From positions 2,604,001 to 2,668,000 of the forward strand of contig NZ_CP110341.1 in assembly GCF_026013965.1 (NCBI RefSeq): a stretch of 64,000 nt of DNA, given 5' to 3'. The stretch comes from Brevibacterium sp. JSBI002. Lineage in GTDB: Bacteria > Actinomycetota > Actinomycetes > Actinomycetales > Brevibacteriaceae. Positions 55,341-64,000 of this stretch are shown piece after piece; position 1 is the first letter of the stretch, and each line of letters begins with the position of its first letter. Below the pieces are notes generated by a model that worked only from the letters and a program-made list of their open reading frames with translations, was not told the DNA's origin and searched no databases. The position numbers and the translations under genes are program-made.

Positions 55341-57101
55341 ATGCAGGTACATCATTACGACGTCGTCATCGTCGGTGCCGGCGGCGCCGGCATGCGTGCG
55401 GCGATCGAGTCGGGCCAGCGTGCCCGCACCGCCGTTCTCACCAAGCTCTACCCCACCCGTTCGCACACCGGTGCCGCCCAGGGCGGAATGTGCGCCGCAC
55501 TGGCGAACGTGGAAGAGGACAACTGGGAATGGCACACCTTCGACACCGTCAAGGGCGGTGACTACCTGGTCGACCAGGACGCCGCCGAGGTGATGGCCAA
55601 GGAAGCCATCGACGCCGTCCTCGATCTCGAGAAGATGGGGCTGCCGTTCAACCGCACCCCCGAAGGCAAGATCGACCAGCGTCGTTTCGGCGGTCACACC
55701 CGCGACCACGGCAAGTCCGCCGTGCGCCGCTCCTGCTACGCCGCCGACCGCACCGGCCACATGATCCTCCAGACCCTGTACCAACAGTGCGTCAAGCACG
55801 GCGTGGAGTTCTACAACGAGTTCTACGTCCTCGACCTCCTCATGACCGAGGTCGACGGGGTCAAGCGCCCCGCAGGCGTCGTGTCCTACGAACTGGCCAC
55901 CGGTGAGATCCACGTCTTCCAAGCCAAGTCGGTCGTCTTCGCCACCGGCGGTGTCGGCAAGGTCTTCAAGACCACCTCGAACGCACACACCCTGACCGGT
56001 GACGGCATGGCCGTGACCTACAACCGCGGAATCCCGCTGGAGGACATGGAGTTCTTCCAGTTCCACCCGACAGGCCTCGCCGGCCTGGGCATCCTGCTGT
56101 CCGAGGCGGCTCGCGGTGAGGGCGGAATCCTCCGCAACTCCGAGGGTGAGCGCTTCATGGAGCGCTACGCCCCGACGATCAAGGACCTCGCCCCGCGTGA
56201 TATCGTGGCCCGTTCGATGGCCAACGAAGTGCGCGAAGGCCGTGGCTGCGGACCGAACAAGGACTACGTCCTGCTTGACCTCACCCACCTCGAGCCCTCG
56301 CACATCGACGAGAAGCTGCCGGACATCACCGAGTTCGCCCGCACCTACCTCGGCGTGGAGCCCTACACGGAGCCGGTGCCGGTCTTCCCGACCGCGCACT
56401 ACGCGATGGGCGGCATCCCGACGAACATCGAAGCCGAAGTCCTCGCCGACAACGACACCGTCATCCCCGGCCTCTACGCCGCCGGTGAATGCGCCTGCGT
56501 GTCGGTGCACGGTTCGAACCGTCTGGGCACGAACTCGCTGCTCGACATCAACGTCTTCGGCAAGCGCGCCGGCATCGCCGCCGCGGAATACGCGAAGACC
56601 GCCGAGTCCGTCGAACTGCCCGAGAACCCGGCGAACGATGTCGTCGAGATGCTCGAGAAGATGCGCACCTCGGACGGCACCGAGCGCATCGCGGCGATCC
56701 GCAAGGACCTGCAGGACATCATGGACGCCAACGTGCAGGTATTCCGCACCGACGAGACTCTGCGTGAGGCACTCGACGAGATCGCCAAGCTGCGCGAGCG
56801 CTACAACAACGTGGGCATCCAGGACCGCGGCAAGCGCTACAACCTCGATCTGCTCGAGGCCGTCGAGCTCGGCTTCCTGCTCGAGCTCGCCGAGGTCATC
56901 TCTGTCGCCGCCATCCACCGCAAGGAATCGCGTGGAGGACACTTCCGCGAGGACTTCCCGGATCGTGACGACGAGAAGTTCATGCACCACACGATGACCT
57001 ACCTCGATCCCGAAGCGGAGACCGACGGCATCAAGGGCATGCGTCTTGAGACGAAGCCCGTCATCGTCACCCGTTACCAGCCGATGGAGCGTAAGTACTG
57101 A
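55341..57101 (+). CDS. sdhA: Succinate dehydrogenase flavoprotein subunit
   Basis: A 586-residue catalytic subunit that oxidises succinate to fumarate. The FAD fold is [17 protein letters not shown]; the covalent flavin His is in [12 protein letters not shown]; the active-site Arg/His stretch is [35 protein letters not shown] and HYAMGGIP follow. GGAG lies 6 bases before the ATG. Its stop shares one base with the sdhB start. Confidence 0.97.
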   Translation: MQVHHYDVVIVGAGGAGMRAAIESGQRARTAVLTKLYPTRSHTGAAQGGMCAALANVEEDNWEWHTFDTVKGGDYLVDQDAAEVMAKEAIDAVLDLEKMGLPFNRTPEGKIDQRRFGGHTRDHGKSAVRRSCYAADRTGHMILQTLYQQCVKHGVEFYNEFYVLDLLMTEVDGVKRPAGVVSYELATGEIHVFQAKSVVFATGGVGKVFKTTSNAHTLTGDGMAVTYNRGIPLEDMEFFQFHPTGLAGLGILLSEAARGEGGILRNSEGERFMERYAPTIKDLAPRDIVARSMANEVREGRGCGPNKDYVLLDLTHLEPSHIDEKLPDITEFARTYLGVEPYTEPVPVFPTAHYAMGGIPTNIEAEVLADNDTVIPGLYAAGECACVSVHGSNRLGTNSLLDINVFGKRAGIAAAEYAKTAESVELPENPANDVVEMLEKMRTSDGTERIAAIRKDLQDIMDANVQVFRTDETLREALDEIAKLRERYNNVGIQDRGKRYNLDLLEAVELGFLLELAEVISVAAIHRKESRGGHFREDFPDRDDEKFMHHTMTYLDPEAETDGIKGMRLETKPVIVTRYQPMERKY

Positions 57102-57889
57102 TGAGCACCGATACCACCCCAGAGCCAGCGTCGAAGATCGACCTGCCGACACACGTGTCCGGCGAAGGCGGAACCATCCCGTCCTTCGACTGCACCTTCC
57201 GGATCGCCCGCTTCGACCCCGAGGTCGATTCCGAGGCGCACTGGGAGGAATACAACGTCACGATGTACGGCACTGACCGTGTGCTGGATGCCCTCCACAA
57301 GATCAAGTGGGAGATCGACGGCTCGCTGTCCTTCCGCCGGTCCTGCGCCCACGGCGTTTGCGGCTCCGATGCGATGCGCATCAACGGCCGCAACCGCCTG
57401 GCCTGCAAGACGCTGCTCAAGGACCTCGACACGTCCAAGCCGATCACCGTCGAGGCGATCAAGGGCCTTCCGCTCGAGAAGGACATGATCGTCGACATGG
57501 AGCCCTTCTTCCAGTCGTACCGCGAGGTCATGCCGTTCCTCGTCACCTCGGGACACGAGCCCACGCGTGAGCGTCTGCAGTCGGCCGAACAGCGTGCAGC
57601 CTTCGACGACACCACGAAGTGCATCCTCTGCGCTGCGTGCACCTCGTCGTGCCCCGTGTTCTGGACCGACGGCCAGTACTTCGGTCCGGCCGCGATCGTC
57701 AACGCGCACCGTTTCATCTTCGATTCGCGTGACGAAGGCGGAGACATGCGTCTCGAGGTCCTCAACGACAAAGAAGGCGTGTGGCGCTGCCGCACCACCT
57801 TCAACTGCACCGAGGCCTGCCCTCGTGGCATCGAGATCACCAAGGCCATCGCCGAGGTGAAGCAGGCGATCCTGCAGCGCGCATTCTGA
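57101..57889 (+). CDS. sdhB: Succinate dehydrogenase iron-sulfur subunit
   Basis: A 262-residue subunit carrying electrons from FAD to the quinone through three clusters: the 2Fe-2S site SFRRSCAHGVCGSDAM with a later Cys in RLACKTLL, and the 4Fe-4S and 3Fe-4S sites in CILCAACTSSCPVFW and CTEACPRGIEITKAI. The ATG overlaps the sdhA TGA by one base. A strong terminator follows. Confidence 0.97.
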   Translation: MSTDTTPEPASKIDLPTHVSGEGGTIPSFDCTFRIARFDPEVDSEAHWEEYNVTMYGTDRVLDALHKIKWEIDGSLSFRRSCAHGVCGSDAMRINGRNRLACKTLLKDLDTSKPITVEAIKGLPLEKDMIVDMEPFFQSYREVMPFLVTSGHEPTRERLQSAEQRAAFDDTTKCILCAACTSSCPVFWTDGQYFGPAAIVNAHRFIFDSRDEGGDMRLEVLNDKEGVWRCRTTFNCTEACPRGIEITKAIAEVKQAILQRAF

Positions 57890-57913
57890 TCGCGCCGGCC
57901 TGATCCGGACTGC

Positions 57914-57945
57914 AGCGGCCCCGCACCACACGGTGCGGGGCCGCT
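57914..57945 (+). terminator. Terminator of sdhCDAB
   Basis: Perfect 14-bp arms AGCGGCCCCGCACC (57914-57927) and GGTGCGGGGCCGCT (57932-57945) with an ACAC loop, ending in TTT, 25 bases after sdhB. Confidence 0.92.
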
Positions 57946-58117
57946 TTCGTCTGTCCCGGGCGGACAACTTCCTCAAAAGCTCGATTGAAGGCAGACAGCA
58001 CTGATTTGAACACGTGCTATGCAACTTCAACCGTGCTTTCACGGAAGTGGTCCCGCCTCGGTGCGGGTGAGGGAAACCTGAGGACGCACAGCTTGGGACG
58101 AAAGTAGACTGGGGCGC

Positions 58118-59344
58118 ATGCGTTTCCACCGCTCGACTGCTTCCTCACCGCGCACCCTGTCGCTGAGCGTCATCGGCTTTGCCGCCGCACTGCTCGTGCT
58201 CGCGGCCCAGCTCATCCACTCCCCCGCGCCCGCGCAGGCGGTGCCCGAGCCGGCGCAATCGACGGCACCGGCGTATGTCAGTCCCGGCGACCTCAGTGAT
58301 GGGGCGAAGCCGCCGAAGCCGACGGGCACGTCCTGGCTTGTCGGCGACCTCGACTCCGGGGAGCTGCATGTGGCGAAGAATGTGGAGAAGCGGCACGCTC
58401 CGGCGTCGACGATCAAGCTGCTCACGGCTCTGGCGCTCGTGGACGAGTTCGACGACAGGAAGAAGAAAGTGACCGCCGAGTTCGAGGACATGGAAGTCGA
58501 TGGGACAAAGGTCGGTCTCATGCAGACGAACAAGTACTCCATCGATCTGCTCTTCCACGCGATGCTGATGTCGAGCGCCAATGATGCGGCGAATGCTCTG
58601 GGTCGTGCAGCCGGCGGGCAGGACAAGGCCGTGAAGCTGATGAACGAGAAGGCCGCCGAGCTGGGCATGTCGAATACGCAGGCGAAGAACACGTCGGGGC
58701 TCGATGCAAAGGGGCAGTACACGACCGCTGAGGACCTCATGAAGCTCGCGTGGGCGGTGTGCGAAGACGACTACCTCATGAAGGTCATCGGCACGGAGAC
58801 GTTCAAATTCCCGGGCGGAAAGAACCCGCAGACGAAAGAGAAGTTCAAGGGCTACGAGATCCAGAACCATACGAAGATCGTCGGCCAGGTCGACGGCGGG
58901 CTGGGCCTGAAGAACGGGTTCACTCGGGCTGCGAAGGGCTCGTACGTGGCCGTGGCCGAGCGTGACGGGCACCGTGTGGTCGCGACCATGCTCGGCATCG
59001 ACAACAACTCTCGCCAAGTAGCCGTCGACCTGCTCGATTGGGATTTCGCCCAGAAGGACCCGAAATCGCTGCAGACCGTGCCCGTCGGGATTCAGGCCAC
59101 CGCCGAGGCGGCCCCCACCGCCACTGGCAGCTCGAGTGATGCCGGGGGCGCCGAATCGGATTCGAGCGGAACGACGGAGTCCCAGAAGTCCGATGAATCG
59201 GAGCCATCCATGGCGTCCCAGACCGTCGGTGCAGCACTGGACAATCCCCTGGCGCTCATCCTCTTGGCGGGTGGGGCCGTACTCTTCATCGCCACGGTGA
59301 TCCTGTGGCTGCGAATCCGGGCACGGATGCAGGGCCGACGATAG
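58118..59344 (+). CDS. D-alanyl-D-alanine carboxypeptidase (S11 family)
   Basis: A 408-residue penicillin-binding-protein-type carboxypeptidase that trims peptidoglycan side chains outside the membrane. The signal peptide is residues ~15-40. Active-site motifs are RHAPASTIKLLTAL (SxxK), LMSSANDAANALG (SxN) and GGLGLKNGFTRAAKG, where KTG is KNG as in other actinobacterial members. A Ser/Thr-rich linker leads to a C-terminal transmembrane helix (NPLALILLAGGAVLFIATVI), which anchors it. It is probably monocistronic. Confidence 0.9.
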   Translation: MRFHRSTASSPRTLSLSVIGFAAALLVLAAQLIHSPAPAQAVPEPAQSTAPAYVSPGDLSDGAKPPKPTGTSWLVGDLDSGELHVAKNVEKRHAPASTIKLLTALALVDEFDDRKKKVTAEFEDMEVDGTKVGLMQTNKYSIDLLFHAMLMSSANDAANALGRAAGGQDKAVKLMNEKAAELGMSNTQAKNTSGLDAKGQYTTAEDLMKLAWAVCEDDYLMKVIGTETFKFPGGKNPQTKEKFKGYEIQNHTKIVGQVDGGLGLKNGFTRAAKGSYVAVAERDGHRVVATMLGIDNNSRQVAVDLLDWDFAQKDPKSLQTVPVGIQATAEAAPTATGSSSDAGGAESDSSGTTESQKSDESEPSMASQTVGAALDNPLALILLAGGAVLFIATVILWLRIRARMQGRR

Positions 59345-59759
59345 GGACACTCAGAGCCTCCTCGGCCAGAGGCCGGCGAAAACGATTTGCAGGTCCACCA
59401 CGGGGAGAGGATCAGCAGTAAAGGTCGGTGCCGCCCCGGCGAGATTCCCGGCGGTAAGGTCGGTCGACCTGGGCCCAGGGATCTGCCCCCAATTGGACAA
59501 CGTCGACTTAGACGCGTTACGCTTGGAACTTGCGTTCGAAGTTGTCCGCATTCATCGAACCGATCGTTGCGTTGCTCCTGACGACAAGCTTTTGAAGTCG
59601 TAGGCCCCGATCGAGGTTCGACTTTGCAGATGAATGTTCCGGACACTGTGTCTCTTCGAATCGCAGATCCCCATGGCGATCACCCAATCGCCGTATTGAG
59701 AACCTGAAGAATAGCGCGCGTCGTTGCCTGCTATTCACAACTGAAGAAAGGAGGGAACC
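59345..59759. other. Intergenic region upstream of a small gene
   Basis: A 415-base gap. It ends with a very strong ribosome-binding site for the small ORF at 59760. Possible promoter sequence TTGGAC (about 59493) is followed by TACGCT-like bases (about 59517), a weak match. A hairpin-forming stretch (GGCGAT near 59674 and ATCGCC near 59687) lies closer to the gene. The long leader could hold a regulatory RNA; nothing definite is visible. Confidence 0.4.
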
Positions 59760-59930
59760 ATGTCTGAGTTCCCACAGTGGGTCCAGCGCGGACTCGCACA
59801 CGCAGGAATGATCGATCCCCGGATCAGCCGTCAGGCCCCTGGTGAGATCACGATCGAAGATGCGACCGGCCGTATTGTGCTGTTCACTGGCACCTCGCTG
59901 CGTGAGATCACGCCGATGGCCGCCGCCTGA
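59760..59930 (+). CDS. 56-residue protein of unknown function
   Basis: A small ORF with unusually strong translation signals: AAAGGAGGGA ends 4 bases before the ATG. The 56-residue product (MSEFPQWVQRGLAHAGMID... ending TPMAAA) is soluble-looking, begins with a short amphipathic helix and then has beta-type stretches (EITIEDATGRIVLFTG). It has no transmembrane segment and no family I recognise. A terminator lies 75 bases downstream. It may be a small regulator, toxin/antitoxin part or accessory peptide; the evidence for translation is the ribosome-binding site and context only. Confidence 0.65.
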   Translation: MSEFPQWVQRGLAHAGMIDPRISRQAPGEITIEDATGRIVLFTGTSLREITPMAAA

Positions 59931-60004
59931 TACGAACCTCGGTCACCCTGACCTGCAGGGATCAGCACGGCCCAATAGTGTCGGCCTGATCCGCACTGAT
60001 CGAG

Positions 60005-60050
60005 AAGACGCCCACTTGCTGCCGGGTTTTACGCAGCAGGTGGGCGTCTT
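60005..60050. terminator. Terminator between small gene and nrdF
   Basis: Eighteen-base arms AAGACGCCCACTTGCTGC (60005-60022) and 60033-60050 pair with one G-T around a T-rich 10-base loop, followed by TCATTC. It lies between convergent genes and probably serves both. A second hairpin (GGATCAG...CTGATCC, about 59959-59992) precedes it. Confidence 0.8.
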
Positions 60051-60159
60051 TCATTCACGGTCGCATCGATCGCGGCACCACTCGCCTATGACAACGACCA
60101 ACGGCCCATCCGAGCGAGTGTGCTCGGATGGGCCGTATCCGCATCTGTGGCGCGAGGAC

Positions 60160-61266
<1,107 letters not shown>

Positions 61267-61276
61267 GATTCCATCA

Positions 61277-63439
61277 TCAGAGCATGCAGGAGACGCAGCC
61301 TTCGACCTCCGTGCCCTGCAGAGCAAGCTGCCGAAGCCGGATGTAGTAGATGGTCTTGATGCCCTTGCGCCAGGCGTAGATCTGCGCCTTGTTGATGTCA
61401 CGAGTAGTGGCGGTGTCCATGAAGAACAGCGTCAGCGACAGCCCCTGGTCCACGTGCTTCGTGGCCTCGGCATACGTGTCGATGATCTTCTCGTAGCCGA
61501 TCTCGTAGGCATCCTGGTAGTACTCGAGATTGTCGTTGTCCATGAAGGGAGCCGGGTAGTACACGCGGCCGACCTTGCCCTCCTTGCGGATTTCGATCTT
61601 CGATGCCACCGGGTGGATCGACGAGGTCGAGTTGTTGATGTAGGAGATCGAACCGGTCGGCGGCACGGCCTGGAGGTTCTGGTTGTAGATGCCGTGCTCG
61701 GCCACTTGAGCCTTCAGCTCGCGCCAGTCATCCTGGGTCGGTAGGTGCACGCCTGCTTCGGAGAACAGCTCGGTCACACGAGCGGTGCGCGGCTGCCAGA
61801 CCTCATCGGTGTACTTGTCGAAGTATTCGCCGGTGGCGTACTTCGACCGCTCGAAGCCGGCGAAGGTCTCACCGCGCTCCTTGGCGATCTCCATCGACGC
61901 CCGCACACAGTGGTAGGCGACGGTGTAGAAGTACATGTTCGTGAAGTCCAGGCCCTCGTCGGAACCGTAGTAGATGTGCTCACGAGCGAGGTAGCCGTGG
62001 AGGTTCATCTGCCCCAGGCCGATGGCATGCGACATGTCGTTGCCGCGGGCGATCGAAGGCACGGACTGGATGTTCGAGGTCTCGGCGACCGCGGTGAGTC
62101 CGCGGATCGCGGTCTCGATGGTCTGCCCGAAGTTGCTCGAGTCCATTGTCAGAGCGATGTTGAGCGAACCGAGGTTGCAGGAGATGTCCTTGCCGACGAC
62201 GTCATAGCCGAGATCGTCGTCGTACTTGCTGGGTTCGGAGACCTGGAGGATCTCCGAGCACAGGTTGGACATGATGATCTTGCCGTCGATCGGGTTCGCC
62301 TTGTTGACGGTGTCCTCGAACATCACGTACGGGTAGCCGGACTCGAACTGGATCTCGGCCAGAGTCTGGAAGAACTCGCGGGCGTTGATCTTCTTCTTCT
62401 TGATCGCCGCGTTGTCGACGAGCTCGGTGTACTTCTCGGTGACGTTGATGTCGGAGAAGGGCACACCGTAGACGCGCTCGACGTCATAGGGGCTGAAGAG
62501 GTACATGTCCTCGTTGCGCTTGGCCAGTTCGAAGGTGATGTCCGGGATCACGACGCCCAGAGACAGGGTCTTGATCCGGATCTTCTCGTCGGCGTTCTCG
62601 CGCTTGGTGTCGAGGAACTTGTAGATGTCGGGGTGGTGGGCGTGCAGGTACACGGCACCGGCACCCTGGCGGGCTCCGAGCTGGTTGGCGTAGGAGAACG
62701 AGTCCTCGAGCAGCTTCATGACAGGGATGACACCCGAAGACTGGTTCTCGATCTTCTTGATCGGTGCACCGGACTCACGGATGTTCGTCAGAGCGAAGGC
62801 CACGCCGCCGCCGCGCTTGGACAGCTGCAGAGCGGAGTTGATAGACCGGCCGATCGACTCCATATTGTCTTCGATGCGCAGCAGGAAGCAGGAGACGAGC
62901 TCACCGCGCTGCTTCTTGCCTGCGTTGAGGAACGTCGGGGTGGCCGGCTGGAAGCGGCCGGCGATGATCTCGTCGACGAGCTGGGTGGCCAGTGTCTCGT
63001 CTCCGCGAGCCAGGAAGAGAGCGACCATGACGACGCGGTCCTCGAAGCGTTCGAGATAGCGCTTTCCGTCGAAGGTCTTCAGCGTGTAGGAGGTGTAGAA
63101 CTTGAACGCGCCGAGGAAGGTCTGGAAGCGGAACTTCTGATCGTAGGCGCGCGTCGAGAGCTGCTCGATGAAATCGAACGAGTACTGCTCCAGAACCTCG
63201 GGCTCGTAGTAGTCCTTCTCGACGAGGTAGTCGAGCTTCTCCTTGAGGTTGTGGAAGAAGACGGTGTTGTTGTTGACGTGCTGCAGGAAGTACTGCCGGG
63301 CAGCCTGTTTGTCACGCTCGAACTGGATCCTGCCGTCCTCGTCGTACAGGTTCAGCATCGCGTTGAGCGCGTGGTAATCCAGATCCGTCTCTTCGCGGAT
63401 GATGTCCTCTACATTGCGGTCTTCAGCGAGCTCGCGCAC
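61277..63439 (-). CDS. nrdE: Class Ib ribonucleotide reductase alpha subunit
   Basis: A 720-residue catalytic R1E subunit. Features include [16 protein letters not shown], the SNLCSEILQ substrate region, NCSLNIAL-type context ([14 protein letters not shown]), GQMNLHGYL and the C-terminal redox tail EGCVSCML with its CxxC. GTG 63439 is used: it gives the normal length and overlaps the nrdI end by 31 bases; the longer frame is shadow. It reduces NDPs using electrons from NrdH and the radical of NrdF. Confidence 0.95.
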   Translation of the reverse strand: MRELAEDRNVEDIIREETDLDYHALNAMLNLYDEDGRIQFERDKQAARQYFLQHVNNNTVFFHNLKEKLDYLVEKDYYEPEVLEQYSFDFIEQLSTRAYDQKFRFQTFLGAFKFYTSYTLKTFDGKRYLERFEDRVVMVALFLARGDETLATQLVDEIIAGRFQPATPTFLNAGKKQRGELVSCFLLRIEDNMESIGRSINSALQLSKRGGGVAFALTNIRESGAPIKKIENQSSGVIPVMKLLEDSFSYANQLGARQGAGAVYLHAHHPDIYKFLDTKRENADEKIRIKTLSLGVVIPDITFELAKRNEDMYLFSPYDVERVYGVPFSDINVTEKYTELVDNAAIKKKKINAREFFQTLAEIQFESGYPYVMFEDTVNKANPIDGKIIMSNLCSEILQVSEPSKYDDDLGYDVVGKDISCNLGSLNIALTMDSSNFGQTIETAIRGLTAVAETSNIQSVPSIARGNDMSHAIGLGQMNLHGYLAREHIYYGSDEGLDFTNMYFYTVAYHCVRASMEIAKERGETFAGFERSKYATGEYFDKYTDEVWQPRTARVTELFSEAGVHLPTQDDWRELKAQVAEHGIYNQNLQAVPPTGSISYINNSTSSIHPVASKIEIRKEGKVGRVYYPAPFMDNDNLEYYQDAYEIGYEKIIDTYAEATKHVDQGLSLTLFFMDTATTRDINKAQIYAWRKGIKTIYYIRLRQLALQGTEVEGCVSCML

Positions 63440-63822
63440 AGTTTGTCCAATCCTAGGTTGACAGCGTCGACATCTTCCTGAGTGCCCAGGAGTTCGACTC
63501 GATACATGAGGGGTACTTGACACTTTGCCGCGACCTTGAAGGCCGCGCGGCAGTAGTCCATGCCGAAGTTCGTGTTTCCGGCGCCGATGACACCGACCAG
63601 ATGGCGCCGGTTCTCTTCGACATTGAGGAACTTGATGACTTGTTTCGGAACAGCCCCACGATTGCGACCGGCCCCATAGGTGGGGGTGACGAGAACGAAT
63701 GGCTCATCCACTCGCAGCGTCGGCTCCTTGGTCAACGTCGGCAACCGCACTGCCGGGTGACGCAGCTTCGCGACGAAGCGGTGCGTGTACTCGGAGTTGG
63801 CGGAGAAGTAGACCAGCAGCAT
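63409..63822 (-). CDS. nrdI: NrdI flavodoxin-like protein
   Basis: A 137-residue flavodoxin-like protein that supplies oxidant to assemble the dimanganese cofactor in NrdF. The FMN phosphate loop is [15 protein letters not shown] and later loops are [16 protein letters not shown] and [17 protein letters not shown]. It starts 2 bases after the nrdH stop and overlaps nrdE, so all are co-translated. Confidence 0.95.
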   Translation of the reverse strand: MLLVYFSANSEYTHRFVAKLRHPAVRLPTLTKEPTLRVDEPFVLVTPTYGAGRNRGAVPKQVIKFLNVEENRRHLVGVIGAGNTNFGMDYCRAAFKVAAKCQVPLMYRVELLGTQEDVDAVNLGLDKLCASSLKTAM

Positions 63823-63824
63823 TG

Positions 63825-64000
63825 TCAGGCCACGACGGACGCAGACTGTTCGCCGGTCAGGGTGGCGATCTTGTCCGGACGGAAGCCCGACCAGTGATCG
63901 TTGTCGGTGACGACGACGGGAGCCTGCATGTAGCCCATGGCCTTGACGACGTCGAGGGCGTTCTCGTCGACGCTGAGATCCACCGACTTGTACTTCAGGC
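63825..64000 (-). CDS. nrdH: NrdH redoxin, partial
   Basis: The 3' part (~57 codons) of a glutaredoxin-like NrdH that reduces NrdE. Seen is the C-terminal half: [24 protein letters not shown], the family's cis-Pro loop and WSGFRPDK signature. The CxxC and start are beyond the window end. First gene of the nrdHIEF operon. Confidence 0.93.
   Translation of the reverse strand, partial: LKYKSVDLSVDENALDVVKAMGYMQAPVVVTDNDHWSGFRPDKIATLTGEQSASVVA

Noticed and set aside
54843..57152. 769-codon open frame on the minus strand over sdhD-sdhA
   Set aside because: It is antisense to clearly conserved sdhDA; long antisense frames are common in high-GC DNA, and its product is low-complexity Val/Gly/Asp.
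58118..59344. Inactive carboxypeptidase because KTG reads KNG
   Set aside because: SxxK and SxN are intact, and KNG is found in other actinobacterial members, so activity is still likely.
61745..63481. 578-codon open frame on the plus strand over nrdE
   Set aside because: Antisense shadow of nrdE with biased Val/Leu/Asp composition and no ribosome-binding site.

Overview
The window is high-GC chromosomal DNA of an actinobacterium. GTG and TTG starts are frequent, stop-start overlaps (ATGA, GTGA) are common, and there are a mycothiol-type DinB-fold enzyme, a class Ib nrdHIEF ribonucleotide reductase, a sortase-type LPRTG surface protein and an actinobacterial NhaA-DsbA fusion. The gene set looks like Micrococcales, with Brevibacterium as my best guess; the genus is an inference. 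I see no phage, transposase or CRISPR array.

Layout. 1-5.3 kb: the end of a siderophore-interacting protein, an LPRTG-anchored Asp/Ser-rich surface protein, a DapA/NanA-family aldolase, a PfkB sugar kinase and tRNA-His. 5.4-10.4 kb: an unassigned group with two cell-surface proteins, a cytidine deaminase-ASCH fusion, a DUF3618 protein and a GroES-like protein. 10.5-14.8 kb: tRNA-Lys, then a stretch of lower GC with NhaA-DsbA, a glutathione-independent formaldehyde dehydrogenase and a possible gene remnant. 14.8-22 kb: a divergent GntR regulator and a 5-oxoproline utilisation operon (NRAMP carrier, PxpA, DUF1445, fused PxpB-PxpC, biotin carboxylase-carrier) whose last gene carries a frameshift. 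22-28.5 kb: peroxiredoxin, tRNA-Leu, an acetyltransferase, and a TetR/ASCH/mycothiol-enzyme operon divergent from an amidohydrolase-permease pair across a clear palindromic operator.

29-40.3 kb: a PadR regulator with a HAAS-type membrane protein, an rRNA-type methyltransferase, a complete fructose PTS unit (DeoR, FruK, FruA, enzyme I, HPr) and an MHS-family transporter with a universal stress protein. 40.4-54.2 kb: acid phosphatase, threonine aldolase, sucCD, MarR with an acetyltransferase, a lipoprotein, an FAD monooxygenase bracketed by two copies of an inverted repeat, adenosine deaminase with a BMP-type nucleoside-binding lipoprotein, an M20 peptidase and mannose-1-phosphate guanylyltransferase. 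54.5-64 kb: sdhCDAB, a D,D-carboxypeptidase, a 56-residue ORF with a strong ribosome-binding site, and nrdHIEF.

Metabolically the region joins TCA-cycle genes (sucCD, sdhCDAB), fructose uptake, 5-oxoproline and nucleoside salvage, and deoxynucleotide synthesis. The features I find least explained are a 12-base motif found 16 times on both strands, in several reading frames and between genes; two families of inverted repeats around the FAD monooxygenase; the deaminase-ASCH fusion; the surface-protein pair at 5.5-8.9 kb; and two genes that each need one frameshift to read through.
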